From the NCBI RefSeq assembly GCF_002368035.1, contig NZ_AP018222.1:992001-1056000 (forward strand): a DNA stretch of 64,000 nt. Direction: 5' to 3'. The position numbers and the translations under genes are program-made. This document shows positions 18,320 to 27,229 of this stretch, piece after piece; the stretch's first letter is position 1; every line of letters starts with the position of its first letter. The stretch comes from Nostoc linckia NIES-25. Its GTDB lineage: Bacteria > Cyanobacteriota > Cyanobacteriia > Cyanobacteriales > Nostocaceae. The notes below the pieces were generated by a model. That model saw nothing but the letters and a program-made list of their open reading frames with translations. It made no database searches and was not told where the DNA came from.

Positions 18320-19286
18320 TGCTTGTTTCCTTCGTCTGCTTTTCAGAAAGCCACCAATTCACTAACCGACGTAACCCCTCTTCTAAAGACACTTCTGCTT
18401 CAAAACCCAATAATTTCTGAGCTTTGCTCGTATCTGCAAGTCGGCGTTGTACGGGGTTGACTTTGCGTTCTGAAGTGTATTCTGGCTCCAAATCCGACCC
18501 CATTACTTTAGCCAAGGTATAGGCGAGGTCATTCAAACTACTTTCTACACCACTGGCAACATTAAATACCTCATCTGTTACATCGGCTTTAGCAGCTAAA
18601 ATATTGGCTCTGGCAATATCTTCGATATACACAAAGTCCATAGTCTGCTTACCATTACCAAAAATGAGTGGTGGTTGACCTGCGGCGATCCGATCCATCC
18701 ACCGGATCAGTACCTCAGTATAAACACCGTAAATATCCATACGCGGGCCGTAGACATTGAAGTAACGTAGAGCTACATAGTCCAAACCGTACATTTCGTA
18801 GAAACTACGTAATAACCCTTCATTAAAGACCTTAGCTGCACCGTAAAGCGTACGGTTATTATAAGGATGGTGAGATTCCGTAGTGGGGAAATCCTCTGCC
18901 ATACCGTAAACAGAAGCAGAAGAAGCGGCGACAACTTTTTTTACTTTCGCTTTGGTCGCGGCTTCCAAAACATTAAACGTGCCATCAGCTAGTACTTCCA
19001 ACGCCAAACGGGGTTCTTCAGCACATTGGGTAATGCGAATTGCTGCTTGGTGAAAGACATAATCTACACCTTGCATAACTTCTTCTAAAAGCTTTCGATC
19101 GCGAATATCGCCTTCAACAATCACCACAGGCCCATGTTCTTTTGCCCAGGCCAGGTTTGCCAGTCGTCCGCGGGTGAAATTATCTAAAACAATAATTTCC
19201 GCAACTCCCTCTTTAACTAACAAATCAGCAATATGTGAGCCAACTAAACCTGCGCCACCTGTAATTAATACGCGATTATTTTCCAT
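18312..19286 (-). CDS. NAD-dependent nucleotide-sugar epimerase/dehydratase (extended SDR)
   Basis: A 324-aa protein. VLITGGAGLVGSHIADLL (about 6-23) is the Rossmann GGxGxxG loop, VVIVEGDIRD the nucleotide-edge strand, ASSASVYG the Ser region, and Tyr148-x-x-x-Lys152 (YGAAK) the catalytic pair. LRYFNVYGPR and VYIEDIARANILA complete the extended-SDR signature. It probably acts as a UDP-hexose 4-epimerase or 4,6-dehydratase and supplies the adjacent DegT aminotransferase. Overlapping frames suggest translational coupling. Confidence 0.9.
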   Translation of the reverse strand: MENNRVLITGGAGLVGSHIADLLVKEGVAEIIVLDNFTRGRLANLAWAKEHGPVVIVEGDIRDRKLLEEVMQGVDYVFHQAAIRITQCAEEPRLALEVLADGTFNVLEAATKAKVKKVVAASSASVYGMAEDFPTTESHHPYNNRTLYGAAKVFNEGLLRSFYEMYGLDYVALRYFNVYGPRMDIYGVYTEVLIRWMDRIAAGQPPLIFGNGKQTMDFVYIEDIARANILAAKADVTDEVFNVASGVESSLNDLAYTLAKVMGSDLEPEYTSERKVNPVQRRLADTSKAQKLLGFEAEVSLEEGLRRLVNWWLSEKQTKETSNV

Positions 19287-19383
19287 TTTATTTCACAAAA
19301 AATAGTCTATTTTTCCAGTAAATTTTCATCAAGTTGTAAGTTAAGTTGGCGCTAATATTCCAAAGTATGTTAGCAAATTTGAA

Positions 19384-19410
19384 TGTAGGGCGCGTTGCAT
19401 ACGCCCTACA
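19384..19410. repeat. Intergenic palindrome TGTAGGGCG/CGCCCTACA
   Basis: A 9-bp perfect stem with a 9-nt loop in the spacer between the Tat protein gene and the epimerase. It matches the dispersed GTAGGGGC-type hairpins found elsewhere in the window (for example 40298-40325 and 60652-60677). It might end transcription from the upstream gene, but no T-run follows. Confidence 0.6.
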
Positions 19411-19444
19411 AAAACAGACTTTCAAACTTCTTTGCCTGCTATTT

Positions 19445-19539
19445 TATAGCAACAGCCAAACTGGTTAGGACATCAAGAGATGATAAAAGTTAGATACCAA
19501 AATTTTCACCCAGTCCCCAGTAAAGAGTCCCTTGCTATA
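19445..19539. repeat. Small inverted-repeat element with TATAGCAA ends
   Basis: The 95-bp segment starts TATAGCAAC and ends CTTGCTATA, abutting the stop of the gene at 19540. The ends match those of the element at 8906-9010. Beyond about 8 bp they do not pair well, so membership in one mobile family is only moderately supported. Confidence 0.4.
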
Positions 19540-20526
19540 TTAGACAGAGAATGCAAACTTCTCGGCTTCAAAGTCATCTACTACTAGTCCCATCTTGCCG
19601 CTTTTCACGTCTACCGTAAGCAAGCGATTCTTTTTTCGACTCTTGTCAGCAGCAACCGCATACAATTGACCAGAAGCAGAGAAATTCAAGTCTCTAACAT
19701 CGTCGAATACAGGGACTCCACCAAAGTTCAGTGGGTTCAGTCTTTTAATTTTTACCTTGCCCGTAATTACAGCTTTCTCCTGCAAGTTCATCGATATTAA
19801 AACCGGTGTACCCTCTGAGTCAGTCTCAGTTGCAAAAATATTTCCCTTTCCATCTTGGCAGAGATTAGCGAATCGATGGCTACCCGGCAATGTGGGTAGA
19901 TCCAGCTCATCCTGAGAAATAATTTTACCTGTTCTAGCATCGATTACTCTGAACGAAAAAGGCGGGATACCCTCAGTTCCGACTATGCACAAAAGTAGAT
20001 TCTTAGGAAGGGTTAAAACGCTTTCAATAGTTTGATTAGCCGTCTTAAAATCTAGAACTTTTTTTGCTTTAAATTGAGGATTTTTAGCACCTCCAACGGT
20101 AAAAAGCAGACGGTTGAAATTACCATTTCTCTTTGTAGAGACTGTAGAAATTACTAGATTTCCGTCTCCAAGTGCTGCCAATTTCGTAATCCGGTCAGCT
20201 TCACCTGTAAAGAAAGCTCGAGACTTTTTCGGTGTAGACAACGGATTATCCACAAACTGAGCTGGTACATTGATTTTAGAGAGAAGTTTTCCGGTCTTCA
20301 CATCAGCAGCACCCAGTTCTATTGGCGGAGTTTGGTCTTCTCGATTTAGACCATTGGGTGGAGTCAGAAGTTTGACTTTATAAAGAGCTTCCTGGCTAGC
20401 CCCAGGCTTTTGAGCAAGCGCTTTACCAGAGAGATCGGCAACAATAGTCGAAGTCAAACCAGCCGCAGCCAGTTGGGTAAATTCTCGGCGTTTTAATGGT
20501 GACACGATACATACTCCTTGTGGCAT
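19540..20526 (-). CDS. Tat-exported propeller-like protein of unknown function
   Basis: A 328-aa protein. The N-terminus carries KRREFTQLAAAGLTS with a twin-arginine pair (Arg13, Arg14) and a hydrophobic stretch, ending near ALAQ (about 36-39), so folded export by Tat is predicted. The mature part consists of repeating beta-rich blocks such as GKLLSKINVPAQFV, NLVISTVSTK, GNIFATETDSEGTP and GQLYAVAADKSRKKNR. Together they suggest a beta-propeller of the WD/NHL type, although no named family is certain. It starts 3 nt after the stop of the 1010-aa surface-type protein, so the two are co-transcribed and may work together outside the cytoplasm. Confidence 0.7.
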   Translation of the reverse strand: MPQGVCIVSPLKRREFTQLAAAGLTSTIVADLSGKALAQKPGASQEALYKVKLLTPPNGLNREDQTPPIELGAADVKTGKLLSKINVPAQFVDNPLSTPKKSRAFFTGEADRITKLAALGDGNLVISTVSTKRNGNFNRLLFTVGGAKNPQFKAKKVLDFKTANQTIESVLTLPKNLLLCIVGTEGIPPFSFRVIDARTGKIISQDELDLPTLPGSHRFANLCQDGKGNIFATETDSEGTPVLISMNLQEKAVITGKVKIKRLNPLNFGGVPVFDDVRDLNFSASGQLYAVAADKSRKKNRLLTVDVKSGKMGLVVDDFEAEKFAFSV

Positions 20527-20529
20527 GGT

Positions 20530-23500
20530 TTAAGGAACAATCAGGTTTGCATCTGGCGCCTGGGGTTTAGCTCCCATATCTGCTAGGGCGTTAGCAGTTA
20601 TTTGTTTAGCACGAATATCCTCCCTAGCTGGGCTGACACCATCACTATCTAGCCCCCACGCCCACTGAATAGATCCGATAGAAAAGACTTTGGCTCCACT
20701 AGTGGCTGTGTAGCGAACTGCATTAGTTATATTAAAGTTAGTGCCAGCAGGTAAGCCCGGTTCTCCAGCCGGTTCAAATTCAGTAGCAATACCATCAGGG
20801 ACTACTGGCGACTGTGAAAGAGTGACAAGACCAGGAGGAGTAAACCCATTATTGATGACTGCATCCCATTCATTGCCTATTAACAGGGGTAGGCTATCTC
20901 CTTGCTGAACATTAGTGTAGTCATAGTAAGGATCTGAAGGATTACTGACTACATAGTTGAAGCCTCCATACCAAGGTGGGCCATAAAAAGCACCAGTATA
21001 CATAACTCCTAACAAAGCATTTTCCGGCCGGTTATTCTGGACGCTACGATATTTATTCGTGGCTGCTGATGGCCCTTGCTGTATGGCAACTGGATCTATT
21101 TCCCAATCGCCTTTGTAACATGCCATCACTCGGTTAGGCTTCACTTGACCAGCAGCAACAGTGGAACTTTCAAACCTGACTCGCCAATAAGCACTATTGG
21201 CAGAGAAAAATGCCAAATTCTTGCCTGCGTTGCGAGCATTTTCGACATTATCGCGTATTTCTTTAGACCAGTACTCATCGTGACCTACAGAGAGAAAGAC
21301 TTTGTGATTGTTCAAAAATTGCGGATTTGCGTGGACATCCATATTTGTGATGTAGGTCACATCGTATGCTTGAGATTCCAGCCAACGCAGCATATTGTAC
21401 TCCACTCGCAGGGGAGTATCAAACTCTTGGGAGTCGGCCCTAAATGATTGCCAATATGGTCGGTCGTAAGAAACCTTTAATGCTCTGAGTCCGTTAACGC
21501 TATTGAATGAATATAAGCTAGAACCTCCCGTAGGACTGTAAGCCAAGACGGTGGAAACGCTGCTTTGAAACAGGACATCAGCAGTGCTGCTATCATCGCG
21601 CACAACAAACCACACATGCGCCTCTTTGCCAGTTGCCTGTTCGGTCAGCTTGGCTATATAAAGACCACTAGTCCAGTTATTGCCTATTTGCAGGACGTAG
21701 GAAGTTGACCAGTTACACTCCACCAAGTTGGTATTCGGGTCTTTGGTACATGCAGGTTGGACGATACCAGTGAGCGAACCACTACTAAATATCAGCCTTC
21801 CTCCCTTGCCAGCGTAGTAGCCTAAGCGATACACATCGATGGTATATTGTCCAATTTGTCCAAGAGAAACTTTAATGTCTAGCGATCCTCCTTTATTAAC
21901 ACTAGTCGCGGAGGCATAGCCGGAAATTTCGCCAGTACCTGGGTTGACAAGCTTCCAGTTAGTTGTACCGGGATTGAGGTTTTCCGAATAGATGCGATTG
22001 GGGTTAGTTGGAATTGCTGAAGCCAAGAAAGTGACACTGCCGATACCAGATGCTGTTGCAGTTACTACTACTCCTCCAGGACCAGTGGGTACTGCTCCCA
22101 CTATTAAGGTCGTGCTTGCTTGACCGCTAGCATCGGTGACTGCACTGGTGGGTGAGACTGACCCACCACCACCAGTAACGGCAAAGTTGACTGTGACTCC
22201 TGATTGAGGATTGTTTTGAGCATTTACCACTCGCACGACTAAGGGGTTGGGTATAGTCCCTCCAATCGTGACACTCTGATTGTCTCCACTGACTTTCACC
22301 AAACTACTGCCAATGACAAAGGCGATGTCACGATAGTAGTTACTATTTCGATAAGAACTGGTTGGGAAAGAATTGGGAGTCACATTAAACACCCCATTGT
22401 TGTTGTCTGCGACTGAGCTAAGATCCCCATTGACTATAGGACTGCCCAGTTGATCATAGGTGGCAACAAAATAAGTGTTGGCATTAACGGAGACCACATA
22501 GGTGGTATTAGCTTGAATGTTAACTGGCGGTTCTAGAAGCTGTTCTTGCCAACCAGAAGCTGTCTCATTAGTAAAAGTGGTGCTTCCCAAAAGCTCTCCC
22601 GTTGCATTCCAGATTTTACCAATATGAGTTCCTGTCTCACTAGGGGCTTTCCAGAAGCGAATGGCAGCGATCTGTCCTCCTTTGCTGCTGCGGAATTTCA
22701 TGCCTAATTCATAGGGATCCCCATCATCGCTGAAATTTGGAATGCTCGGAACTTGGGTTGTCAGGATATTTTGGCTATTTACTGAGGGAGTAGCAGTGGC
22801 TGTGAAGGTAACGCTATCGACTTCGACAGCAGTTGCTGTCACAGTATTAACCACAGGGCTGCTGGCTCCAAAAGCAGCTCCCAGGGTTAAGGTGGTACTA
22901 GCCTGACCATTACTATCAGTTACTGCACTTGCGGGCAATACTGACCCACCGCCAGCAGTAACGGCAAAGTTGACTGTGACTCCTGATTGAGGATTGCCAG
23001 CACCATCCTTGACCTGAACAACTAAGGGATTAGCTAAGGGAGTTCCAGGAGTACCAGTCTGATTGTCACCACCGATCTTTGTAATTGTAGGCAAAGAGAC
23101 AGCTACAAAGTTGATGTCGCGATAATAGTTGCTATTCCGGGAGGAGTTATTGGGAAAGGAATTCAGACTAACATTAAACACCCCATTGTTGTTGTCTGCG
23201 ACTGAGCTAAGATCCCCATTGACTATGGGACTACCCAGTTCATCATAGGTGGCAACAAAATGGGTGTTGGCGTTAACTGAGACCACATAGGTGGTATTAG
23301 CTTGAATATTAACTGCCTGTTCTAGAAGCTGTTGCTGCCAGCCAGAATTAGTCTCGCTGGTAAAAGTGGTGCTTCCTAAAAGCTCTCCTGTTGCGTTCCA
23401 GATCTTGCCAACATGAGTTCCTGTCTCACTAGGGGCTTTCCAGAAACGAATGGCAGTAATCTGTCCCACTTTGGTACTACGGAATTTCATGCCTAATTCA

Positions 23501-23562
23501 AAGGAACTCCCGTCGCCAAAGTTGGGAATACTCGGAGTTTGATTAGTAAATAAAACAGCCAT
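20530..23562 (-). CDS. Multidomain protein: DUF4082, Ig-like, DUF4082, Ig-like, dimethylformamidase-like
   Basis: A 1010-aa protein. Two DUF4082 copies (about 5-155 and 265-415) share ELGMKFRS, IRFWKAPSETGTH and NTTYVVSVNANT. Each is followed by a Big_1-type Ig-like domain (about 160-262 and 418-515) with NPLVVQVKDGAGNPQSGVTV and a related repeat. The last about 480 residues resemble the beta subunit of N,N-dimethylformamidase, with VDVYRLGYYAGKGG-like and SVGHDEYWSKEIRDNV elements. In other bacteria this layout is found in large secreted or carbohydrate-associated proteins. No classical signal peptide is visible at MAVLFTNQ, so its export route is open. Two 56-nt blocks are identical at DNA level (22382-22437, 23171-23226), so the duplication is recent or homogenised. 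Confidence 0.75.
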   Translation of the reverse strand: MAVLFTNQTPSIPNFGDGSSFELGMKFRSTKVGQITAIRFWKAPSETGTHVGKIWNATGELLGSTTFTSETNSGWQQQLLEQAVNIQANTTYVVSVNANTHFVATYDELGSPIVNGDLSSVADNNNGVFNVSLNSFPNNSSRNSNYYRDINFVAVSLPTITKIGGDNQTGTPGTPLANPLVVQVKDGAGNPQSGVTVNFAVTAGGGSVLPASAVTDSNGQASTTLTLGAAFGASSPVVNTVTATAVEVDSVTFTATATPSVNSQNILTTQVPSIPNFSDDGDPYELGMKFRSSKGGQIAAIRFWKAPSETGTHIGKIWNATGELLGSTTFTNETASGWQEQLLEPPVNIQANTTYVVSVNANTYFVATYDQLGSPIVNGDLSSVADNNNGVFNVTPNSFPTSSYRNSNYYRDIAFVIGSSLVKVSGDNQSVTIGGTIPNPLVVRVVNAQNNPQSGVTVNFAVTGGGGSVSPTSAVTDASGQASTTLIVGAVPTGPGGVVVTATASGIGSVTFLASAIPTNPNRIYSENLNPGTTNWKLVNPGTGEISGYASATSVNKGGSLDIKVSLGQIGQYTIDVYRLGYYAGKGGRLIFSSGSLTGIVQPACTKDPNTNLVECNWSTSYVLQIGNNWTSGLYIAKLTEQATGKEAHVWFVVRDDSSTADVLFQSSVSTVLAYSPTGGSSLYSFNSVNGLRALKVSYDRPYWQSFRADSQEFDTPLRVEYNMLRWLESQAYDVTYITNMDVHANPQFLNNHKVFLSVGHDEYWSKEIRDNVENARNAGKNLAFFSANSAYWRVRFESSTVAAGQVKPNRVMACYKGDWEIDPVAIQQGPSAATNKYRSVQNNRPENALLGVMYTGAFYGPPWYGGFNYVVSNPSDPYYDYTNVQQGDSLPLLIGNEWDAVINNGFTPPGLVTLSQSPVVPDGIATEFEPAGEPGLPAGTNFNITNAVRYTATSGAKVFSIGSIQWAWGLDSDGVSPAREDIRAKQITANALADMGAKPQAPDANLIVP

Positions 23563-23976
23563 ATCGTATAAACTTTAGTTACTACGGTTGATAAAAATTT
23601 AATTTCCCTAACTCGCAGCATTAAGCGATCGCCTGCGAACAAGTGCTCAAAGGTTTGATATGCTTTAGTACTGACTCCTTACTCAATCCCTACTATTAAA
23701 GATGCATTAATTCACAGCTAAATTATTTGCGTAAAATTAATTACACTGTGTACCTGCAAACTCAACCAATTTAATTTAATGTAGTATGTATAATACAGAG
23801 AATATAAGCTATTTCACAATTCGCAATTAAAAAATTTAGATTTTATCGAGGTTCAAAGCTTGAATCTGTTGCCGAATTTTAGAGAATTGGTAGAACTTGG
23901 CTAAAGTGTTTAGCCTTGTTTCCAATCACTCTTCAACTTGGAGTCGCCAGATACGCTACACGCTAGGAGGCGGTCA
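23563..23976. other. Spacer, 414 bp, no gene seen
   Basis: AT-rich sequence between the 1010-aa gene and the PhyH gene. It holds one HIP1 site (GCGATCGC) near 23625 and a dispersed repeat at about 23816-23895 that recurs at 38376-38462. The promoter of the 1010-aa gene should lie just above 23562, but I see no convincing -35/-10 pair. Confidence 0.6.
23816..23895. repeat. Dispersed spacer repeat, copy 1
   Basis: Shares CAATT-(C)-CAATTAA at the start and then a block around TTGAATCTGTTG plus GAATTTTAGAGAATTGGTA with positions 38376-38462. The two copies are in the same orientation and are about 75-80 percent alike by eye. The function is unknown. Confidence 0.6.
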
Positions 23977-24900
23977 TCATAGAGACTTAAGCAACTGCTT
24001 GAAAGCCGATCTGGCGCGTCCCGATACCTGAGAAGCGGCTCTCCTCAGATTCCAATTTCTTGGTCTTGGCCAGTTGTCGGGTAGCACCTCCCAATCGATA
24101 TCAAGCTTCGAGTTTTTCGTCTCAAGGAGAGCTTGTGCCCGATGAGAGAACTCTGCCCTGCGTTTGGGAGGTATGACAGCCCAATGGTTCATCAGTGGAT
24201 CGCGGTCAGAGCGGCAAACGCCAACGAGTAGAAGCCGCCGATCGCCACGGCTTCGATTCTGTCCCACTGAATGGATCGTAGTTGGATCTATGACAACCAG
24301 ATCTCCTGCGTTCGCTGTCAATTGTACCGCGGATGGTGGCCTATTGGACTTGAGTTCTTCGATGCAGTATTTTTCCGAAATTTCCCGGCGGTGTGTGCCT
24401 GGAATTACCCAAGTTGCACCATTTTCCTCAGTGGTGTCCGTTAAACAGAAAAACATCCAAAGGTAGGAATTTTTATGAGAAAGGTCAAAATCTCGATGCC
24501 AGTCGAAGCCCTGAAGATGTCGATCCCAGTCGAACCCATCGCGATCGGTTTGCTCTGGTAAGTGCCGTGCCTCAAGTAGTGCCATGTCCCACAACTTCGT
24601 TTCACCAAGAACGGTAGAACTCAGTAGGTGAAGTGTGTCGCGATCGAGCAGATCCCGTGCAGATCGATCCCAGCAATAGAAACGTCGCACCGTGCGAATG
24701 TATGTACTAGGCAAAGTATGAGAGAGCCTAATTCCAGACGCAAGAGCGCGATCGACCGCAACGGTCGCTAGGTCAGCAGCTGCATTTAACTTTTCTAAGG
24801 AGTTTCGATCCAGCTGATTGGGAAATACAGTGAACCCATTTTCTGAGATTGACTGTGCGTGCTGCTGAATTGACAAAACATCAAGTTGGGAAGGTATCAT
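23977..24900 (-). CDS. Phytanoyl-CoA dioxygenase (PhyH) family Fe(II)/2-oxoglutarate enzyme
   Basis: A 307-aa protein. The start at ATG 24900 (MIPSQLDVLSIQQHAQ) removes an overlap with the upstream acyltransferase that an ATG at 25005 would cause. FDWHRDFDLSHK contains His135 and Asp137, and TTIHSVGQNRSRGDRR contains His210 and the 2-oxoglutarate-contacting Arg. These are the HxD...H facial triad and Arg of the PhyH family. GATWVIPGTHR is the usual strand before the triad His. Members hydroxylate lipids, amino acids or sugars. Its place in an EPS cluster suggests hydroxylation of a glycan or lipid precursor (inference). Confidence 0.85.
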   Translation of the reverse strand: MIPSQLDVLSIQQHAQSISENGFTVFPNQLDRNSLEKLNAAADLATVAVDRALASGIRLSHTLPSTYIRTVRRFYCWDRSARDLLDRDTLHLLSSTVLGETKLWDMALLEARHLPEQTDRDGFDWDRHLQGFDWHRDFDLSHKNSYLWMFFCLTDTTEENGATWVIPGTHRREISEKYCIEELKSNRPPSAVQLTANAGDLVVIDPTTIHSVGQNRSRGDRRLLLVGVCRSDRDPLMNHWAVIPPKRRAEFSHRAQALLETKNSKLDIDWEVLPDNWPRPRNWNLRRAASQVSGRARSAFKQLLKSL

Positions 24901-24916
24901 AACAGATGCCCAATAC

Positions 24917-25621
24917 TTAAAACTCGTTTTTCTTTGGTTCGTATCCTTCTCGCCAGCGTAAAAATTTAGCAGGAACGCCAGCAACGATCGCATATGGCGG
25001 TACATCTTTGGTGACTACTGCTCCTGCACCAACGATGCTGCCTTTGCCAACTGTAATTCCTGGCAGAATGACTGCATTCATGCCAACGTCAGCTCCTGAT
25101 TCAATTTTTACGGTTTTTACCTCAAAATCCGTTTGGATAATCTCAGCCTCTATGGGCAATCCAGTGTGGGCTGAACATAAAACTTTTGCTCCAGGGCCCC
25201 AGCCCACATAGTCTTCGATAATTAAGTCTCTAGCATCGAAGTAGCTCTGCTGCCCAATCCAAACATTGTTACCAATAATACATCTACCTTTATACCATCC
25301 CCGGATATACGTTTGTCCGCCGATAAACACCCCATTGCCAATTTCAAAGGTTTCTAAGTGTTTAAAATTTACATTAGTATCAATATTAACGCCATGTCCA
25401 AAACTCCGAGCCATTGCACGCCAAATGACTCGCCGCATTAATGTGTCATAATCGCCTTCACCAGCTGTAAAGCGTCCGTACAAATTAAGTAATGCACTGC
25501 GATCGTACTGAGTGCGTAAATGCTCTGCAAATCCAATTTCAAACTCAGGATCTTGTTTTAGTTTTTGTGAACCGTGGACAGCCTTAACCAGCTGTGTTCT
25601 CACATTAGGCACATTAGACAT
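24917..25621 (-). CDS. Left-handed beta-helix (hexapeptide) O-acetyltransferase
   Basis: A 234-aa protein. Residues 90-215 form hexapeptide coils, with GNGVFIGGQTYI, GNNVWIGQQSYF, ILPGITVGKGSIVGAGAVVT and the terminal PPYAIVAGVPAKFLRW. The catalytic His is probably in CSAHTGLPIE (about 150). The C-terminal signature resembles WcaF/NodL/serine-acetyltransferase-like enzymes that O-acetylate sugars with acetyl-CoA. The gene lies 16 nt upstream of the PhyH start on the same strand, so the two probably share one mRNA and tailor the same product. Confidence 0.87.
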   Translation of the reverse strand: MSNVPNVRTQLVKAVHGSQKLKQDPEFEIGFAEHLRTQYDRSALLNLYGRFTAGEGDYDTLMRRVIWRAMARSFGHGVNIDTNVNFKHLETFEIGNGVFIGGQTYIRGWYKGRCIIGNNVWIGQQSYFDARDLIIEDYVGWGPGAKVLCSAHTGLPIEAEIIQTDFEVKTVKIESGADVGMNAVILPGITVGKGSIVGAGAVVTKDVPPYAIVAGVPAKFLRWREGYEPKKNEF

Positions 25622-25795
25622 TAATGACCTCCACTATTGCAACACTTTTAGCGCCCATATCCAAGCTTGAAAGCTTTGTCCACTATTTGGAATAGTTACA
25701 TATTTTTGTCTGCAAACTTAAGCACTTAGTATAAGCAATCTGCTTTGACATTTACTGAGTTTCAAAATTGCCTAAATTCAGATAGTTATGAGAAA

Positions 25796-27196
25796 TTAGC
25801 CATTTGCTGGTACCACGTTCGCCCAAGGTAGCCATTCTATTGGATTTTCTGGCGTTACATCTGCGCGAACTCTTATCTGGCGGACTTCTCCGAGAAACAT
25901 AATATGTGTTCCTAAAGTTACCTCACCTATAACTTCACAATCAAAGTGTATAGGCAAAGCAGGTAAAACAGGCGCCCAATCATTTGGCTCTACTTGCAAT
26001 CCTGCCCTTGCTATCTTTTGCGGATCTTTTGCAAGTGAAGTGTTACCCGCATATTTGATAGCATCAATGACAACATCGTTAATAAACGGCACACCACAGC
26101 CGAATTTGCCAGTTTTGCGGATAATGTCTAAAGTCACACGCGGAGCATAACGTTCGTTAATCTTGGCGTAGGAAATGCAAGGTGTGATTACCAATGGATG
26201 CCGACTGACGATTGTTGTTGAGCCACAAGGCATGAGATTGGGAGTTCCATCTTCAGCCCAGCAAGTAATCATGCCAGCCGAAGAGGGGAAAAAGCAAGGC
26301 CAGCGCGCTCTGTCATTATCTACTTCTACTTGATCTTCTGGTAAGGGAGGAAGATATTTTACTGCCATGCCATTTTCCACAGCATCGGCTTCAAAGGCAA
26401 TAGTACCTGCTGATGGAAAGGCGTAGTTTGGTGTATACCCTTTTTTATAACTGCCATCTTCCACTGAATTTCCAAGGATAGACACAGGTTTTTGCAGTTC
26501 GTACTGTGGCTGCCAAGCTGGTAGACTCCGCCAGAGGATTTGACTTTGCCCCTCGGCTATGTCTTGCCGTAGTTGAATGGCATTGATTTCGAGGAAATAA
26601 ACTCTGTGGCTACCAACGTCAACCCAAGGCTGAGAATAAATCGGTTGGCCTGCAAAATCTTTACCAGGTTTAACTAGTTTTGCCTCATAAACCATGTATG
26701 CCGAGTCAAACACAGGTGCGTCATTTGTCAACGCCTTGTGTGTTGTTAATCCGGTATCAGCAATGCGTGAGTGAGTTTTTTCTTCGGGTACGGCAGCGAT
26801 CGCCTTCATGGCCCGATCCAGGTGTTCGCCCGGAGGGAGAAACTGTACAGCAACGCTGCCGCTGCTTTCTAACATATCAGTAAATGCGCGGCGGATATGA
26901 TGCCGTTGTGATAGCTCTTGAGTACAAAAGCTCAGGGCTAAAACGTAGGGAAATCTGTTGACAATTGATGCTCCAACAACTTTTTCCAGAGCAACTTGGG
27001 AACCGTCAGCAGTGGTGACTAAACAAATGGGGGAAGGGAAAAATCCCGGCCATCGACTATCATTTGATAGTTCTTCGAGACTTTCTGGTAGATCGCGGAT
27101 ATAAATCTGTTTGTTTTGTGCGGTTTGCCAATTACTAGCAGTCTGCAAGTTAGTCTGTGGCCAGAGATAGCGATACTGTTCTAAAAAGTTAGGCAT
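25796..27196 (-). CDS. Duplicated flavin-reductase-fold (split-barrel FMN-binding) protein
   Basis: A 466-aa protein made of two related split-barrel halves: DSRWPGFFPSPICLVTTADG (about 46-65) and RARWPCFFPSSAGMITCWAE (about 296-315). Each is followed by a region like VNRFPYVLALSFC or VSRHPLVITPCIS. These correspond to the FMN-binding N-terminal strand of the flavin-reductase-like family. Such proteins normally have one domain and act as dimers, so this may be a fused pseudo-dimer. Its substrate is unknown. It is flanked by a WbpE-type aminotransferase upstream and the acyltransferase downstream. Confidence 0.75.
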   Translation of the reverse strand: MPNFLEQYRYLWPQTNLQTASNWQTAQNKQIYIRDLPESLEELSNDSRWPGFFPSPICLVTTADGSQVALEKVVGASIVNRFPYVLALSFCTQELSQRHHIRRAFTDMLESSGSVAVQFLPPGEHLDRAMKAIAAVPEEKTHSRIADTGLTTHKALTNDAPVFDSAYMVYEAKLVKPGKDFAGQPIYSQPWVDVGSHRVYFLEINAIQLRQDIAEGQSQILWRSLPAWQPQYELQKPVSILGNSVEDGSYKKGYTPNYAFPSAGTIAFEADAVENGMAVKYLPPLPEDQVEVDNDRARWPCFFPSSAGMITCWAEDGTPNLMPCGSTTIVSRHPLVITPCISYAKINERYAPRVTLDIIRKTGKFGCGVPFINDVVIDAIKYAGNTSLAKDPQKIARAGLQVEPNDWAPVLPALPIHFDCEVIGEVTLGTHIMFLGEVRQIRVRADVTPENPIEWLPWANVVPANG

Positions 27197-27229
27197 ATGT
27201 TGTCTCTAAAATCAAGAATATTTGTCAAC

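Noticed and set aside
24901..25005. Upstream in-frame extension of the PhyH gene (ATG 25005)
   Set aside because: It would overlap the acyltransferase coding region by about 90 nt and reads as the shadow of that gene's C-terminus.
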